Of a stretch of 64,000 nucleotides of DNA, positions 33,904-41,707 are shown one piece after another (position 1 is the first letter of the stretch; the number at the start of each line of letters is the position of its first letter). A model generated the notes under the pieces. It did not search any database, had not been told where the DNA came from, and saw only the letters and a list, made by a program, of their open reading frames with translations. The DNA is from Streptomyces maremycinicus (GTDB lineage: Bacteria > Actinomycetota > Actinomycetes > Streptomycetales > Streptomycetaceae): the NCBI RefSeq assembly GCF_001184025.1, contig NZ_BBYG01000012.1, forward strand, positions 372,001-436,000, read 5' to 3'. A program made the translations under genes and the position numbers.

Positions 33904-34923
33904 TCAGCCGAACGGCCCCCCGACCAGCGAGCGGTACACGGCCGACGACCGTGGATTGCCGGAACACCGCCACACGCCGTGCGGGCAGTAGTCGCTGATG
34001 GTCTGGTACAGCGGCCGGTGCTCGGCGAACCAGGTGAGCATGCCCCGCACGTACTCCGGGTTGTCGCCGTTGCGGTACAGCCCCCACTCGGGATACGAGA
34101 CCGGCTTGCCGTGCGCCCGAGCGAACCGCACGTGCGCGGCGAGGCCGTACGGCTCGTCGGCCTGCTCCTCGAAGGACATCCCGCGGGGCTGGTCATAGGC
34201 GTCCATGCCGATGACGTCGACGTACCGGTCGCCGGGATAGCAGGCGGTCCAGGGAACCGCGTCCGGTCCCCGACTGGGCGTGAACTCGAACCGGAACCGC
34301 TGCCCGCCGTCCACGGAGCGCATGGCGCCGACGATCCGCGCCCAGTACCGCTTCCAGGCCGCCGGGTCGGGCCCGCACCGGTGGGTGTAGGTGATGCCGT
34401 TCATCTCCCACCCCACCACCAGCACGGCATCGGGCACCCCGAGCGCGACGAGCCGCCGGGCCAGCACCCGGAAGTGCTCGTCGTAGTCCCCGCGCGCCCC
34501 TCTGCGCAGCTCCTCCCGCACGACCCGGTCGGACACGTGGTCCTCGGTGCCCTCGAGCATCGGCACGTTGAGCACGAACATCCGGTCGGCGCGCTCCCGC
34601 CGCCATCGCGCCCAGTACTCCAGATACCCGGGCGCCCCCTCGATGTTGCTCCACCGGTCCCCCGGCAGATACGCGTGCCCGACCCGGGGCGTGGCCGCCC
34701 CGAGCCACCCGTCGAGCGCCGCGATCCGCCGCACACCGGCGTCGTCGTACCCGACGTACGCCCCGAAGGCCCCGGGCGGCGCGCCGACCCCCCGCCCGAC
34801 GGGAACGGAGGCGGGCCCCGCGAGCAGCGCGCACGCGACGAGCAGCCCGGTCAACGCAACCCGGAGCAGGCGAAGACGACGAGGAGGACGAGCGGAACGA
34901 GGGAAGCGACGGAGACGGAACAC
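33904..34923 (-). CDS. Secreted glycoside hydrolase, GH26-like
   Basis: The 339-residue protein starts with a signal peptide (basic MFRLRRFPRSARPPRR, core LLRVALTGLLVACALLAG). The rest fits a (beta/alpha)8 hydrolase of clan GH-A, family 26: GAYVGYDD near the start, VVGWEMNGITYTH with the acid/base Glu (~174), VDVIGMDAYDQP and KPVSYPEWGLY with the nucleophile Glu (~279). GH26 enzymes attack beta-mannans or related beta-glycans. GTG at 34923 is the listed start. It is adjacent to the decayed acetyltransferase gene. Confidence 0.82.
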   Translation of the reverse strand: MFRLRRFPRSARPPRRLRLLRVALTGLLVACALLAGPASVPVGRGVGAPPGAFGAYVGYDDAGVRRIAALDGWLGAATPRVGHAYLPGDRWSNIEGAPGYLEYWARWRRERADRMFVLNVPMLEGTEDHVSDRVVREELRRGARGDYDEHFRVLARRLVALGVPDAVLVVGWEMNGITYTHRCGPDPAAWKRYWARIVGAMRSVDGGQRFRFEFTPSRGPDAVPWTACYPGDRYVDVIGMDAYDQPRGMSFEEQADEPYGLAAHVRFARAHGKPVSYPEWGLYRNGDNPEYVRGMLTWFAEHRPLYQTISDYCPHGVWRCSGNPRSSAVYRSLVGGPFG

Positions 34924-34927
34924 CGGC

Positions 34928-35226
34928 TCATGATGGCCGCGAACGCGACCGGGTACGGGGCTCCCGCACCAGGAACACGTCTACGGAGACCTCGTGTTCG
35001 AACGTGAAGCCGTTCCGTTCGTAGAGCCGGCGGGCCGGACTGCCCCGCAGGACGTCCCCCCGCAGCCGCAGCGCCGAACGGTCGGCCGCTCCCGCAGCCG
35101 CTGCCGTACCCGGTGCTCGTCGTAGCGCCCGAGCCGCTCCGGATCGGCCCGCATCGCCACCGCCCGCACCTCCGCGACGGCCTCGACGTCATCCGCCCTG
35201 GCCGGCCGGGTCCCCCAGTCCACCAT
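34928..35226 (-). pseudogene. GNAT acetyltransferase pseudogene (internal deletion)
   Basis: ATG 35226 begins a GNAT-like N-terminus (MVDWGTRPARADDVEAVAEVR, then DPERLGRYDEHRVRQRL). About 45 codons later the frame ceases to make sense, and in another frame the typical GNAT end appears: GSPARRLYERNGF followed by EHEVSVDVFLVREP and TGA at 34928-34930. A normal member has 150-170 residues. The central acetyl-CoA-binding motif A (R/QxxGxG/A) is missing. A deletion of ~50-70 codons with frame change explains this. Confidence 0.7.
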
Positions 35227-35558
35227 GGCCCAGACGCTACGACCGAAACCGACGACCCGACCGGGCCCCTGGACGACTTCTGCGACAGGACCCCGACCGG
35301 CCAGTGCCGCTTGCGCGGATGAACGCGGGCGGCGCCACATGGACGCTCCGCGACTTCCGGCGCCACCCGGGGCCCGCTACAACCGCTGACGCACCCCTCG
35401 CCCGGCCGCTCTGTCCCGCCCCCGACCGGCGCCGATCTTCCCGGTCGTCGCCGGGCGGATTTCCGGCGGATCGCCCCGGGATTCACCTCCTGGCACTAGA
35501 GTCTCACCGTGCGTCACATGTGGCGCGTGTCACATCAGTGCGGTCGCTAGGGGGGCTA
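35227..35558 (+). promoter_or_regulatory. Gene-free upstream region of the TerD gene with -10-like box
   Basis: No gene is supported in this 332-bp stretch. A TAGAGT box (35497-35502, in CACTAGAGTCTCACC) is a likely -10 element for the TerD-fusion gene. Downstream lie the palindrome CACATGTG (35515-35522) and a repeat of GTCACAT (35513 and 35529), candidate regulator sites. No convincing -35 element is seen. Confidence 0.45.
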
Positions 35559-37733
35559 GTGCACGAGATGGTCAAGGGCGCCAACGTGGGTTTGGCGGCT
35601 CTCAGCGAGAACACGGACGCGGTGGTCGTGAGCCTGGGGTGGGCCAGTCCGACCGGAGAGGGCGACGCGGACGTCTCCGTGCTTCTGCTCGACACGAAGG
35701 GGAAGGTGCGCAGCGACGCCGACTTCTACTTCTACAACCACCCGGTCGCCCCGGACGGCAGTGTGCAGCTCCTGGGCAAGGTGCCTTCGGGCGAGGGCAG
35801 CGAGGACCGGATCGGCTTCGACCTGACGGCGATCCCGGCCGAGGTGGACCGAATCGTGGTCGCCGCCAGCCGGTACGAGGGTGCACACTTCGGTGAACTG
35901 GACGAGCTCCGGGTGACGTTGGCCGACGGGGCCGGGGAGGACCTGCTGCGGTTCGCCATCGAGGACGCCGGATCGGTGAGCGCGTTCATCTTCGGCGAGC
36001 TGTACCGGCGCGGGGACGAGTGGAAGTTCCGGGCGGTCGGGCAGGGATATGAGACCGGTCTGGCCGGCCTCGCGATGGACTTCGGCGTGGACATCGACGA
36101 CGACGCCGATGAGGCGGATGCCGACCCTGCCGACGCGTTGTCCGCCATCGGCCACGAGTCCGGCCCTGAATCCGAGTCCGAGGCCGCGTCCGATGCCGCC
36201 TCAGTCGCCGCCCCGGAGTCCGGCGCTGAAGTTCCGGGCACCGCTTCCGGCACCGGCGCCCCGGGCGGGACCGCCGGCTCCGCACCGGCCGGTTCCGCCG
36301 CCGAGTCCGGCCGGTCCGCGCCCGACCCGCTGCCGGCCGTCCCCGCCCCGCGCAGGGCCGCCGACGACACTGAGCCTGACCGGACCACCGCACGACCCCG
36401 CACCGCCAAGAAGAAGATCACCCTGCCGAAGACGCCGAAGAAGTCCCTTGCGGAGAACGAGTCATGGCGGGGCGCCCGGCTCTTCCCGGTCTCCGCGCTG
36501 AAGAGCGACCGGGACCGGGAGACCCGCGCGACCTCGGTACTGCTGTCGGTGATGGCACAGGTCCCTGAGTTCGGGCGGCGGCTCACGGCCGCCTTCGGCG
36601 CACCGGCGGGCCGCATGGAGACCTTCACCGAGGTGTCCCTGCCGCACGGCGACACCCCGCGGCGCCCGGACGGCGTCATCCGTGTCGAACGCGCCGGCAA
36701 GCTGTGGACCGCGCTGCTCGAGACCAAGACCAACGGCAACCCGCTGCGGCCCGAGCAGGTGCAGGCCTACATGGACATCGCCGCGCGGCGGGGCTACGAG
36801 GCCGTGATCACCCTCTCCAACGACGTGGCGCTCGAGGGCAGTCCGCTCGTCGACGTCAAGATCGACGGTCGGCGCAAGCACAAGGTCGCCCTCCGTCATC
36901 TGTCCTGGGCCGAGGTGGCCCACCAGGCCCAACTCCTCATCCGGCACGAGGGTGTCGACAACAGCGCGCACGCCTGGCTGCTCCAGGAACTCCTGCATTA
37001 CCTCCAGCACGACAACTCCGGCTGCCACGGCTTCCAGAACATGGGCTCGGCCTGGGTCCCCGTGCGCAAGGGCATCGACGACGAGACGCTGTGCCCCGGC
37101 GACGCGCGGGCTCTCGAGGTCGTGGAGAGCTGGGAGAGGCTCATCCGGCAGGTCTGTCTGGGGCTCGGCGGCGAACTCGGACAGAAGGTGCTGCCGGTCC
37201 AGCGCGCCCGGCGGGGTACCGACCCCGGCGCCCGCCGGGCACGGATGGCCGATGAACTCTGCGCAGAGGGGAAAGTGGGAGCGGAGTTGCGGATCGAGGG
37301 GATGCCCGGGGTGCTGGCGGTCGGCGCCGACCTGCGCACCGGCAGGCTCCGTACGTCCGTGGAGATCCCCGTGCCCGACCAGGGCTATCCGCTGAGCTGG
37401 ATCAAGCGGCTCCTGCGACGCCTGGCGGAGGCGCCGGCCGACCTGCACGTGGAAACACTGGTCGAGGACGGATCCGCCGGGCCACGCGGCACCCTGGAGC
37501 GTCTCCGTCCGGAACCGGCGGATCTGTTGCCGAAGAACGGGGCGCGGATCACCGGATTCCGGCTCACCCTCGTCAAGGGCATGGGCAGCGGTCGCGGCAA
37601 CGCCGAGTCCGGGTTCATCCGTAGCGTCGACGACGCCGTACAGCGCTTCCACTCCACCGTCGTCGTCCATCTGGAACAGTCGGCGCCGCGCCGGTCCGCG
37701 GTCGCGGCGGTGTCGGGTCGGCCGGGCGGGTGA
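35559..37733 (+). CDS. TerD-domain protein fused to a PD-(D/E)XK-like domain
   Basis: The 724-residue protein has three parts. Residues ~1-180 are a TerD (tellurium resistance/stress) domain with GWASP, SVLLLDTKGKVRSDADFYFYNHP, RIVVAASRYEGAHFGEL and FIFGELYRR. Residues ~180-300 are a disordered Ala/Pro/Ser/Glu linker. Residues ~310-530 contain a restriction-endonuclease-like core: RPDGVI (Asp ~370), a strand with LLETKTNG (Glu ~387, Lys ~389), then PEQVQAYMDIAARRGYEAVITLSND. The rest, ~530-724, is unknown. TerD domains bind Ca and act in phage and stress defence; a nuclease fused to it suggests a DNA-processing or defence role (inference). GTG 35559 follows GGGGGG. Confidence 0.8.
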   Translation: MHEMVKGANVGLAALSENTDAVVVSLGWASPTGEGDADVSVLLLDTKGKVRSDADFYFYNHPVAPDGSVQLLGKVPSGEGSEDRIGFDLTAIPAEVDRIVVAASRYEGAHFGELDELRVTLADGAGEDLLRFAIEDAGSVSAFIFGELYRRGDEWKFRAVGQGYETGLAGLAMDFGVDIDDDADEADADPADALSAIGHESGPESESEAASDAASVAAPESGAEVPGTASGTGAPGGTAGSAPAGSAAESGRSAPDPLPAVPAPRRAADDTEPDRTTARPRTAKKKITLPKTPKKSLAENESWRGARLFPVSALKSDRDRETRATSVLLSVMAQVPEFGRRLTAAFGAPAGRMETFTEVSLPHGDTPRRPDGVIRVERAGKLWTALLETKTNGNPLRPEQVQAYMDIAARRGYEAVITLSNDVALEGSPLVDVKIDGRRKHKVALRHLSWAEVAHQAQLLIRHEGVDNSAHAWLLQELLHYLQHDNSGCHGFQNMGSAWVPVRKGIDDETLCPGDARALEVVESWERLIRQVCLGLGGELGQKVLPVQRARRGTDPGARRARMADELCAEGKVGAELRIEGMPGVLAVGADLRTGRLRTSVEIPVPDQGYPLSWIKRLLRRLAEAPADLHVETLVEDGSAGPRGTLERLRPEPADLLPKNGARITGFRLTLVKGMGSGRGNAESGFIRSVDDAVQRFHSTVVVHLEQSAPRRSAVAAVSGRPGG

Positions 37734-37929
37734 TGTCCTCGGGGGGACAGCGATCTCTGCTGGTTCCTCACCGATTCCTCGCAACAGGCAACCCGGGTAG
37801 GGCATTCGGGGCTCTCACAGGGTGCTCACAGTTCCGGTCGGGGCGCGGGGGATGCGTCGTCTGTGCCGGGCGGGGTGTGGGCTGTCCAGTCCGATGCCAC
37901 TGACCATGGCACTCGCAGACGAGGAACCG

Positions 37930-39669
37930 ATGACCAGATCGCAACACCGCAAGGGCCTCAAGCGCGCGGCGTTCGCCGCGGGGGCCGCGCTCACCGTCGT
38001 GGCCGCCGTCGCCGGGTCCGCTCCCGGCGCCGGGGCCGCGCCCGCGAGCCCGGCCGGGACGCCGAAGCTCAAGCTCGTCGCCGCGTCCAAGGCCGTGACC
38101 GCCGACCGGTACGAGGGGAACTCCGGGGTCTACCTCGACCTCGGCACGTACGTCACCGTCGACAACGCTCCGCTGGAGCTGAAGGTGACGCGCAAGTCGT
38201 ACAAGGACCCGGTCGTCGCCCAGCAGATCCTGCGCAACGGGACGAAGGTGACGACGAAGGCGCTGCCCGCCGGGCTCGTCAAGGACTTCGGCGGCCTCCC
38301 GGACTTCCTGGAGGTCTCCATCAAGAACGCGGCCGGGGTGGAGGTCCAGAAGACCAAGAGCACCTTCTGCCCGAACAACGCCTCCGGCCGGCTGCGTCCG
38401 GACGCCCCGGCCACCTCGCACTATCCGGAGAGCTGCTCCACCAACCCCTTCACCCTCGGCTCGGTCTGGGGTGTCGAGAAGGGGTGGGCGGCCAACACCT
38501 CCGCCTTCGACTACGACCGGCCGCTCGACCTGGCCGCGGGTGAGTACACCGTCAAGGTGGCGGTGGCGAAGAAGTACCGCGACCTGTTCGGCATTCCCGA
38601 CGACCGGCCGACCATCGCGCTGACCGTCCGGGAGATCAGCGACGGCGGGGAAGGCGGAGAGGGCGGCGGGGTCGGTCTCACCGCCCGGAGCGGCCACAGC
38701 GCCCACAGCGGGCACGGCGGGCACGGTGCCGCCGGCAGTGGCCACGGCGCGTCGCACGGCATGGCCGGCATGGCCGGCACGGCGGGTGGGCATCACCACG
38801 GGCCCCGTGGCGCCGACGCCCCCACGCCCTCCGCGCTCTCGCACGCCCTGGAGGCCCGCGGTCTCGCCCACCACCTGGGCGACGGCGCCGGGCACACCGA
38901 CGGCTCCCGGATCGCGCCCGCGCTGAAGGCCGCCGCCCAGCGGCCCACCGGGCGGGCCGGAGTACCGGCCGGTGTGCCCAAGCCGGACCTGCGTTCGCTG
39001 CCCGCCTGGGACATCGCGGTCACCGACGGCGAGGACGGCGACGTGGCCGGCAAGGACTATCTCGCCTTCAGCGCCAACGTCTGGAACGCCGGCCCCGCGC
39101 CGCTCGTCGTGGACGGCTTCCGCAAGCCGGGCGCCGACCTGATGGACTCGTACCAGTACTTCTACGACGCCAAGGGCAAGCAGGTCGGCTACGCGCCGGC
39201 CGGAACCATGGAGTGGGACCCGCGCATCGGTCACGAGCACTGGCACTTCACCGACTTCGCCAGCTACCGGCTGCTCGCCGCCGACCAGAAGGAGATCGTC
39301 AAGAGCGGCAAGGAGGCGTTCTGCCTGGCCAACACCGACGCCATCGACTACACGGTGAAGAACGCCAACTGGCACCCGAACAACACCGATCTGTCGACCG
39401 CCTGCGGTCAGCAGAACTCGATCTCCGTGCGCGAGGTCCTCGACGTCGGGTCCGGCGACACGTACACCCAGTACCGTCCCGGTCAGTCCTTCGACATCAC
39501 CGGCCTGCCGAACGGCACCTACTACATCCAGGTCGTCGCCAACCCGGCGAACCGCCTCCAGGAGACCGACACCAAGAACAACGTCTCCCTGCGCAAGGTC
39601 GTCCTGGGCGGCACCGACGGCGCCCGCACGGTCTCGGTCCCGCCGGTCGGTCTGATCAACGCGCCGTAG
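37930..39669 (+). CDS. Secreted lysyl oxidase family protein
   Basis: The 579-residue product has a signal peptide (basic MTRSQHRKGLKRA, Ala-rich core) and, in its C-terminal half (~345-570), the lysyl oxidase family pattern: LRSLPAWDI, LAFSANVWNAGPAPLVVDGF, and the copper-site region GHEHWHFTDFASYRL (~434), followed by FCLANTD and NWHPNN. In actinobacteria these secreted copper enzymes oxidise amines or cross-link envelope material. An unusual His/Gly-rich linker (~240-300) with ~14 His may bind copper. The N-terminal half (~45-230) is a separate beta-rich domain. ATG 37930 follows GAGGA. Confidence 0.85.
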   Translation: MTRSQHRKGLKRAAFAAGAALTVVAAVAGSAPGAGAAPASPAGTPKLKLVAASKAVTADRYEGNSGVYLDLGTYVTVDNAPLELKVTRKSYKDPVVAQQILRNGTKVTTKALPAGLVKDFGGLPDFLEVSIKNAAGVEVQKTKSTFCPNNASGRLRPDAPATSHYPESCSTNPFTLGSVWGVEKGWAANTSAFDYDRPLDLAAGEYTVKVAVAKKYRDLFGIPDDRPTIALTVREISDGGEGGEGGGVGLTARSGHSAHSGHGGHGAAGSGHGASHGMAGMAGTAGGHHHGPRGADAPTPSALSHALEARGLAHHLGDGAGHTDGSRIAPALKAAAQRPTGRAGVPAGVPKPDLRSLPAWDIAVTDGEDGDVAGKDYLAFSANVWNAGPAPLVVDGFRKPGADLMDSYQYFYDAKGKQVGYAPAGTMEWDPRIGHEHWHFTDFASYRLLAADQKEIVKSGKEAFCLANTDAIDYTVKNANWHPNNTDLSTACGQQNSISVREVLDVGSGDTYTQYRPGQSFDITGLPNGTYYIQVVANPANRLQETDTKNNVSLRKVVLGGTDGARTVSVPPVGLINAP

Positions 39670-39742
39670 CCGACGGTCCGCACCACCGGGCCGTCCGGTC
39701 GTCCGGGCGGTCCGTCCGTCCGGACGTCCGGACGGTTCCGTC

Positions 39743-39769
39743 GCCCCCGCGGTGATCGACCGCGGGGGC
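39743..39769 (+). terminator. Terminator after the lysyl oxidase gene
   Basis: An 11-bp perfect GC-rich stem (39743-39753 and 39759-39769) with a 5-nt loop lies 73 bp behind the stop codon. Confidence 0.75.
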
Positions 39770-39812
39770 AACCCTCGGGTGGCTCCGTGAGTCTCCTGAG
39801 TCATCTGTGCTT

Positions 39813-39842
39813 TTAAGACGTATTCCTGCACGCGTGTAGGGT
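39813..39842 (+). promoter_or_regulatory. Promoter of the LCP gene
   Basis: TTAAGA (39813-39818) and TAGGGT (39837-39842) are separated by 18 bp in an AT-rich patch, 84 bp before the LCP start codon. This matches a vegetative Streptomyces promoter reasonably well. Confidence 0.5.
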
Positions 39843-39925
39843 TCCGACGGTTCGGCGGTGACCAACGCCGACGATCCGAGCACGGTGTACGGGGTGAAAC
39901 AGCCGAGGCGGAGGAGCGAGCGCCG

Positions 39926-41368
39926 GTGAGCGGGACGAGGAGGCGTGGGCGTACTCCGGTGGAGGCGGCCGGCCACGGCAGCAAGGCCAGGACGGGCGGA
40001 CCCGCCGGCAGGACGGGCGGACCCGGCAGGACGCGGCTCACCCGGCGGGGCCGGATCCTCGCCTGGGGCGCGGGCGTGACATCCGTCGTCGTCCTCGGGG
40101 TGGGCGGGGTCGGGGCCTGGGTCTACAACGACCTGAACAACAACATCAACTCCGCCGACGTGGACGACAAGCTGGGCGAGAACCGGCCCGACAACCTCAG
40201 TCCCGGCTCGAAGAACATCATGATCGTCGGATCCGACAGCCGTGACGGCGCCAACGCCAAGTACGGCAGGGACCTGACCACCATGCAGTCCGACACGCTG
40301 ATGGTGCTGCACATCCCCGCGAACCGTGAATGGGCGTCGGTCGTCTCCTTCCCGCGCGACTCGTGGGTGGAGATACCCAGCTGCGAGAAGGGCGACGGCA
40401 GTTCGTCCTCCCCGCACCACTTCAAGATCAACGAGGCGTTCGCGCTCGGCGGCAGCAACGGCAAGGTCGCCGAGGCCGCCGCGTGCAGCATCAAGACCGT
40501 CGAGTCCAACACGGGGCTGCGCATCGACCACTTCATGTCGGTCGACTTCTCCGGCTTCAAGGGCATGGTCGACGCGCTGGAGGGCATCGAGGTCTGCCCG
40601 AAGCAGGCCATCCACGACGAGAAGGCCCACCTGGACCTGGAGGCGGGCTGCCAGACCGTCAAGGGCGAGAAGGCACTCGGGTACGTCCGCACCCGCTACA
40701 GCGTCGGCGACGGCTCCGACATCGGACGCATCGGGCGCCAGCAGGAGTTCATGGACGCGTTGGCCAAGAAGGCCAAGTCCAAGCTCACGAGCCCCGACGC
40801 GATGTACGGCTTCCTCCAGTCGATCACCAAGTCCCTCACCACCGACCCCGACATGGCCGGCATCCAGCCGCTGTACGGGCTGGCCGACGAACTCAAGGGG
40901 ATACCGAGCGACCGTCTGAGCTTCCTCACCGTGCCCAACTACGGACGGGAGGCCGACCAGCCCACCGACAAGGCCAACATCGTCTGGCAGTACCCGCAGG
41001 CCGCCGACCTGTTCACCTCCCTGGCCAAGGACAAGGAGGTCACCAAGCCGCAGTTGGAGGCGGCGAAGAAGAACGTGGTGTACGCCTCCAGCGTGCGGGT
41101 CCAGGTCCTCAACGGCACCGGGGTCTCCGGCCGCGCCGCCGCCGTCGCGGAACGGCTGAGGGACGCCGGGTACACCGTCACCGGCACGGGCAACACCACC
41201 GGGACGGTGGCCAGGACGACCGTCACCTATCCGGCGGGCCTAGACAGCCAGGCCGCCGTCCTCGCCTCCCGGCTGCCGGGCCGGACCGCCACCGCCGACG
41301 CCTCGGCCACCCCGGGTGTCGTCACTCTGGTCGTCGGGCCCGAGTTGAAGGTCGGCGACGTCGCCTGA
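39926..41368 (+). CDS. LytR-CpsA-Psr (LCP) cell-wall glycopolymer ligase
   Basis: The 480-residue protein has a basic cytoplasmic N-terminus (~45 residues), one transmembrane segment (~46-70), an LCP catalytic domain (~90-330) and a C-terminal LytR_C domain (~385-475, VRVQVLNGTGVSGRAA). LCP hallmarks are MIVGSDSRDG, DTLMVLHIP, VVSFPRDSWVEIP (pyrophosphate and Mg binding), INEAFALGG, VDFSGFKGMVDALEGIEVC and GYVRTRYSVGDGSDIGRIGRQQEF. These enzymes transfer teichoic-acid-like or other glycopolymers from a lipid carrier to peptidoglycan outside the membrane. The gene is directly followed by the atypical tRNA-Gly. Confidence 0.93.
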   Translation: MSGTRRRGRTPVEAAGHGSKARTGGPAGRTGGPGRTRLTRRGRILAWGAGVTSVVVLGVGGVGAWVYNDLNNNINSADVDDKLGENRPDNLSPGSKNIMIVGSDSRDGANAKYGRDLTTMQSDTLMVLHIPANREWASVVSFPRDSWVEIPSCEKGDGSSSSPHHFKINEAFALGGSNGKVAEAAACSIKTVESNTGLRIDHFMSVDFSGFKGMVDALEGIEVCPKQAIHDEKAHLDLEAGCQTVKGEKALGYVRTRYSVGDGSDIGRIGRQQEFMDALAKKAKSKLTSPDAMYGFLQSITKSLTTDPDMAGIQPLYGLADELKGIPSDRLSFLTVPNYGREADQPTDKANIVWQYPQAADLFTSLAKDKEVTKPQLEAAKKNVVYASSVRVQVLNGTGVSGRAAAVAERLRDAGYTVTGTGNTTGTVARTTVTYPAGLDSQAAVLASRLPGRTATADASATPGVVTLVVGPELKVGDVA

Positions 41369-41422
41369 CGATCCGTCCGGGTCCTGACGATGTACATGGT
41401 CAAGAGCGCCCCGGAGATGGGG

Positions 41423-41428
41423 TAAGCT
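41423..41428 (+). promoter_or_regulatory. -10 box upstream of the tRNA gene
   Basis: TAAGCT in the context GGTAAGCTTG resembles -10 boxes of tRNA genes and implies a precursor with a ~40-nt 5' leader. A good -35 element is not evident; the alternative is read-through from the LCP gene, because no terminator separates them. Confidence 0.4.
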
Positions 41429-41474
41429 TGATCTTGAGCCGGTCACCGGAACGAAAAACGGTGAACGACCTCAT

Positions 41475-41547
41475 GCGTTGGTGGTCCAAGGAAAGACGCC
41501 CCGCTTCCTGCGGGGAAATGCAGGTGCAAGGCCTGCCCGGCGCTCCA
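41475..41547 (+). tRNA. Atypical tRNA-Gly (UCC) with G55 in the T-loop
   Basis: The 73 nt fold as a complete cloverleaf: 7-bp acceptor (41475-41481 with 41537-41543, two G-U pairs), U8, A14, G18, G19 and A21 in place with a 6-nt D-loop, a C13-A22 mismatch, a 5-bp GC anticodon stem (41499-41503/41511-41515), loop CUUCCUG with anticodon UCC (41506-41508), a 4-nt variable loop, a 5-bp T-stem, then U73 and an encoded CCA. GlyRS identity positions are all met: G1-C72, C2-G71, G3-C70, C35, C36, U73. The T-loop is UGCAAGG, so position 55 is G instead of the near-universal U. Staphylococcal tRNA-Gly used only for cell-wall bridges also has UGC here. A strong terminator starts 5 nt behind CCA. Confidence 0.8.
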
Positions 41548-41551
41548 TACA

Positions 41552-41592
41552 GAACGAGTCCCATCCCGTGTCAGGCGGGGTGGGACTCGTTC
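41552..41592 (+). terminator. Strong terminator of the tRNA gene
   Basis: A 17-bp stem with one G-U pair (41552-41568 and 41576-41592) and a 7-nt loop is followed by GUUUCCGUCUU. It shows that the tRNA gene is an independent or final transcription unit. Confidence 0.88.
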
Positions 41593-41631
41593 GTTTCCGT
41601 CTTCGCGGACGAATCCCGAAGGGGAGGGACG

Positions 41632-41679
41632 AGGGCCCCGGGTGGTCGGGGGAAATCCCTCCCGACCACCCGGGGCCCT
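41632..41679 (-). terminator. Terminator at the end of the CIS operon
   Basis: A perfect 19-bp inverted repeat (41632-41650 and 41661-41679) with a 10-nt loop lies 28 bp behind the last gene of the minus-strand CIS operon. It may act in both directions. Confidence 0.85.
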
Positions 41680-41707
41680 GAAGCCGTCGGGCCGAACCTT
41701 CAGACCG

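Noticed and set aside
41475..41547. Reading the tRNA-like sequence as a riboswitch or decayed tRNA
   Set aside because: All stems are paired, GlyRS identity bases and CCA are intact, and a terminator follows immediately; only T-loop position 55 is unusual, so random decay is unlikely.
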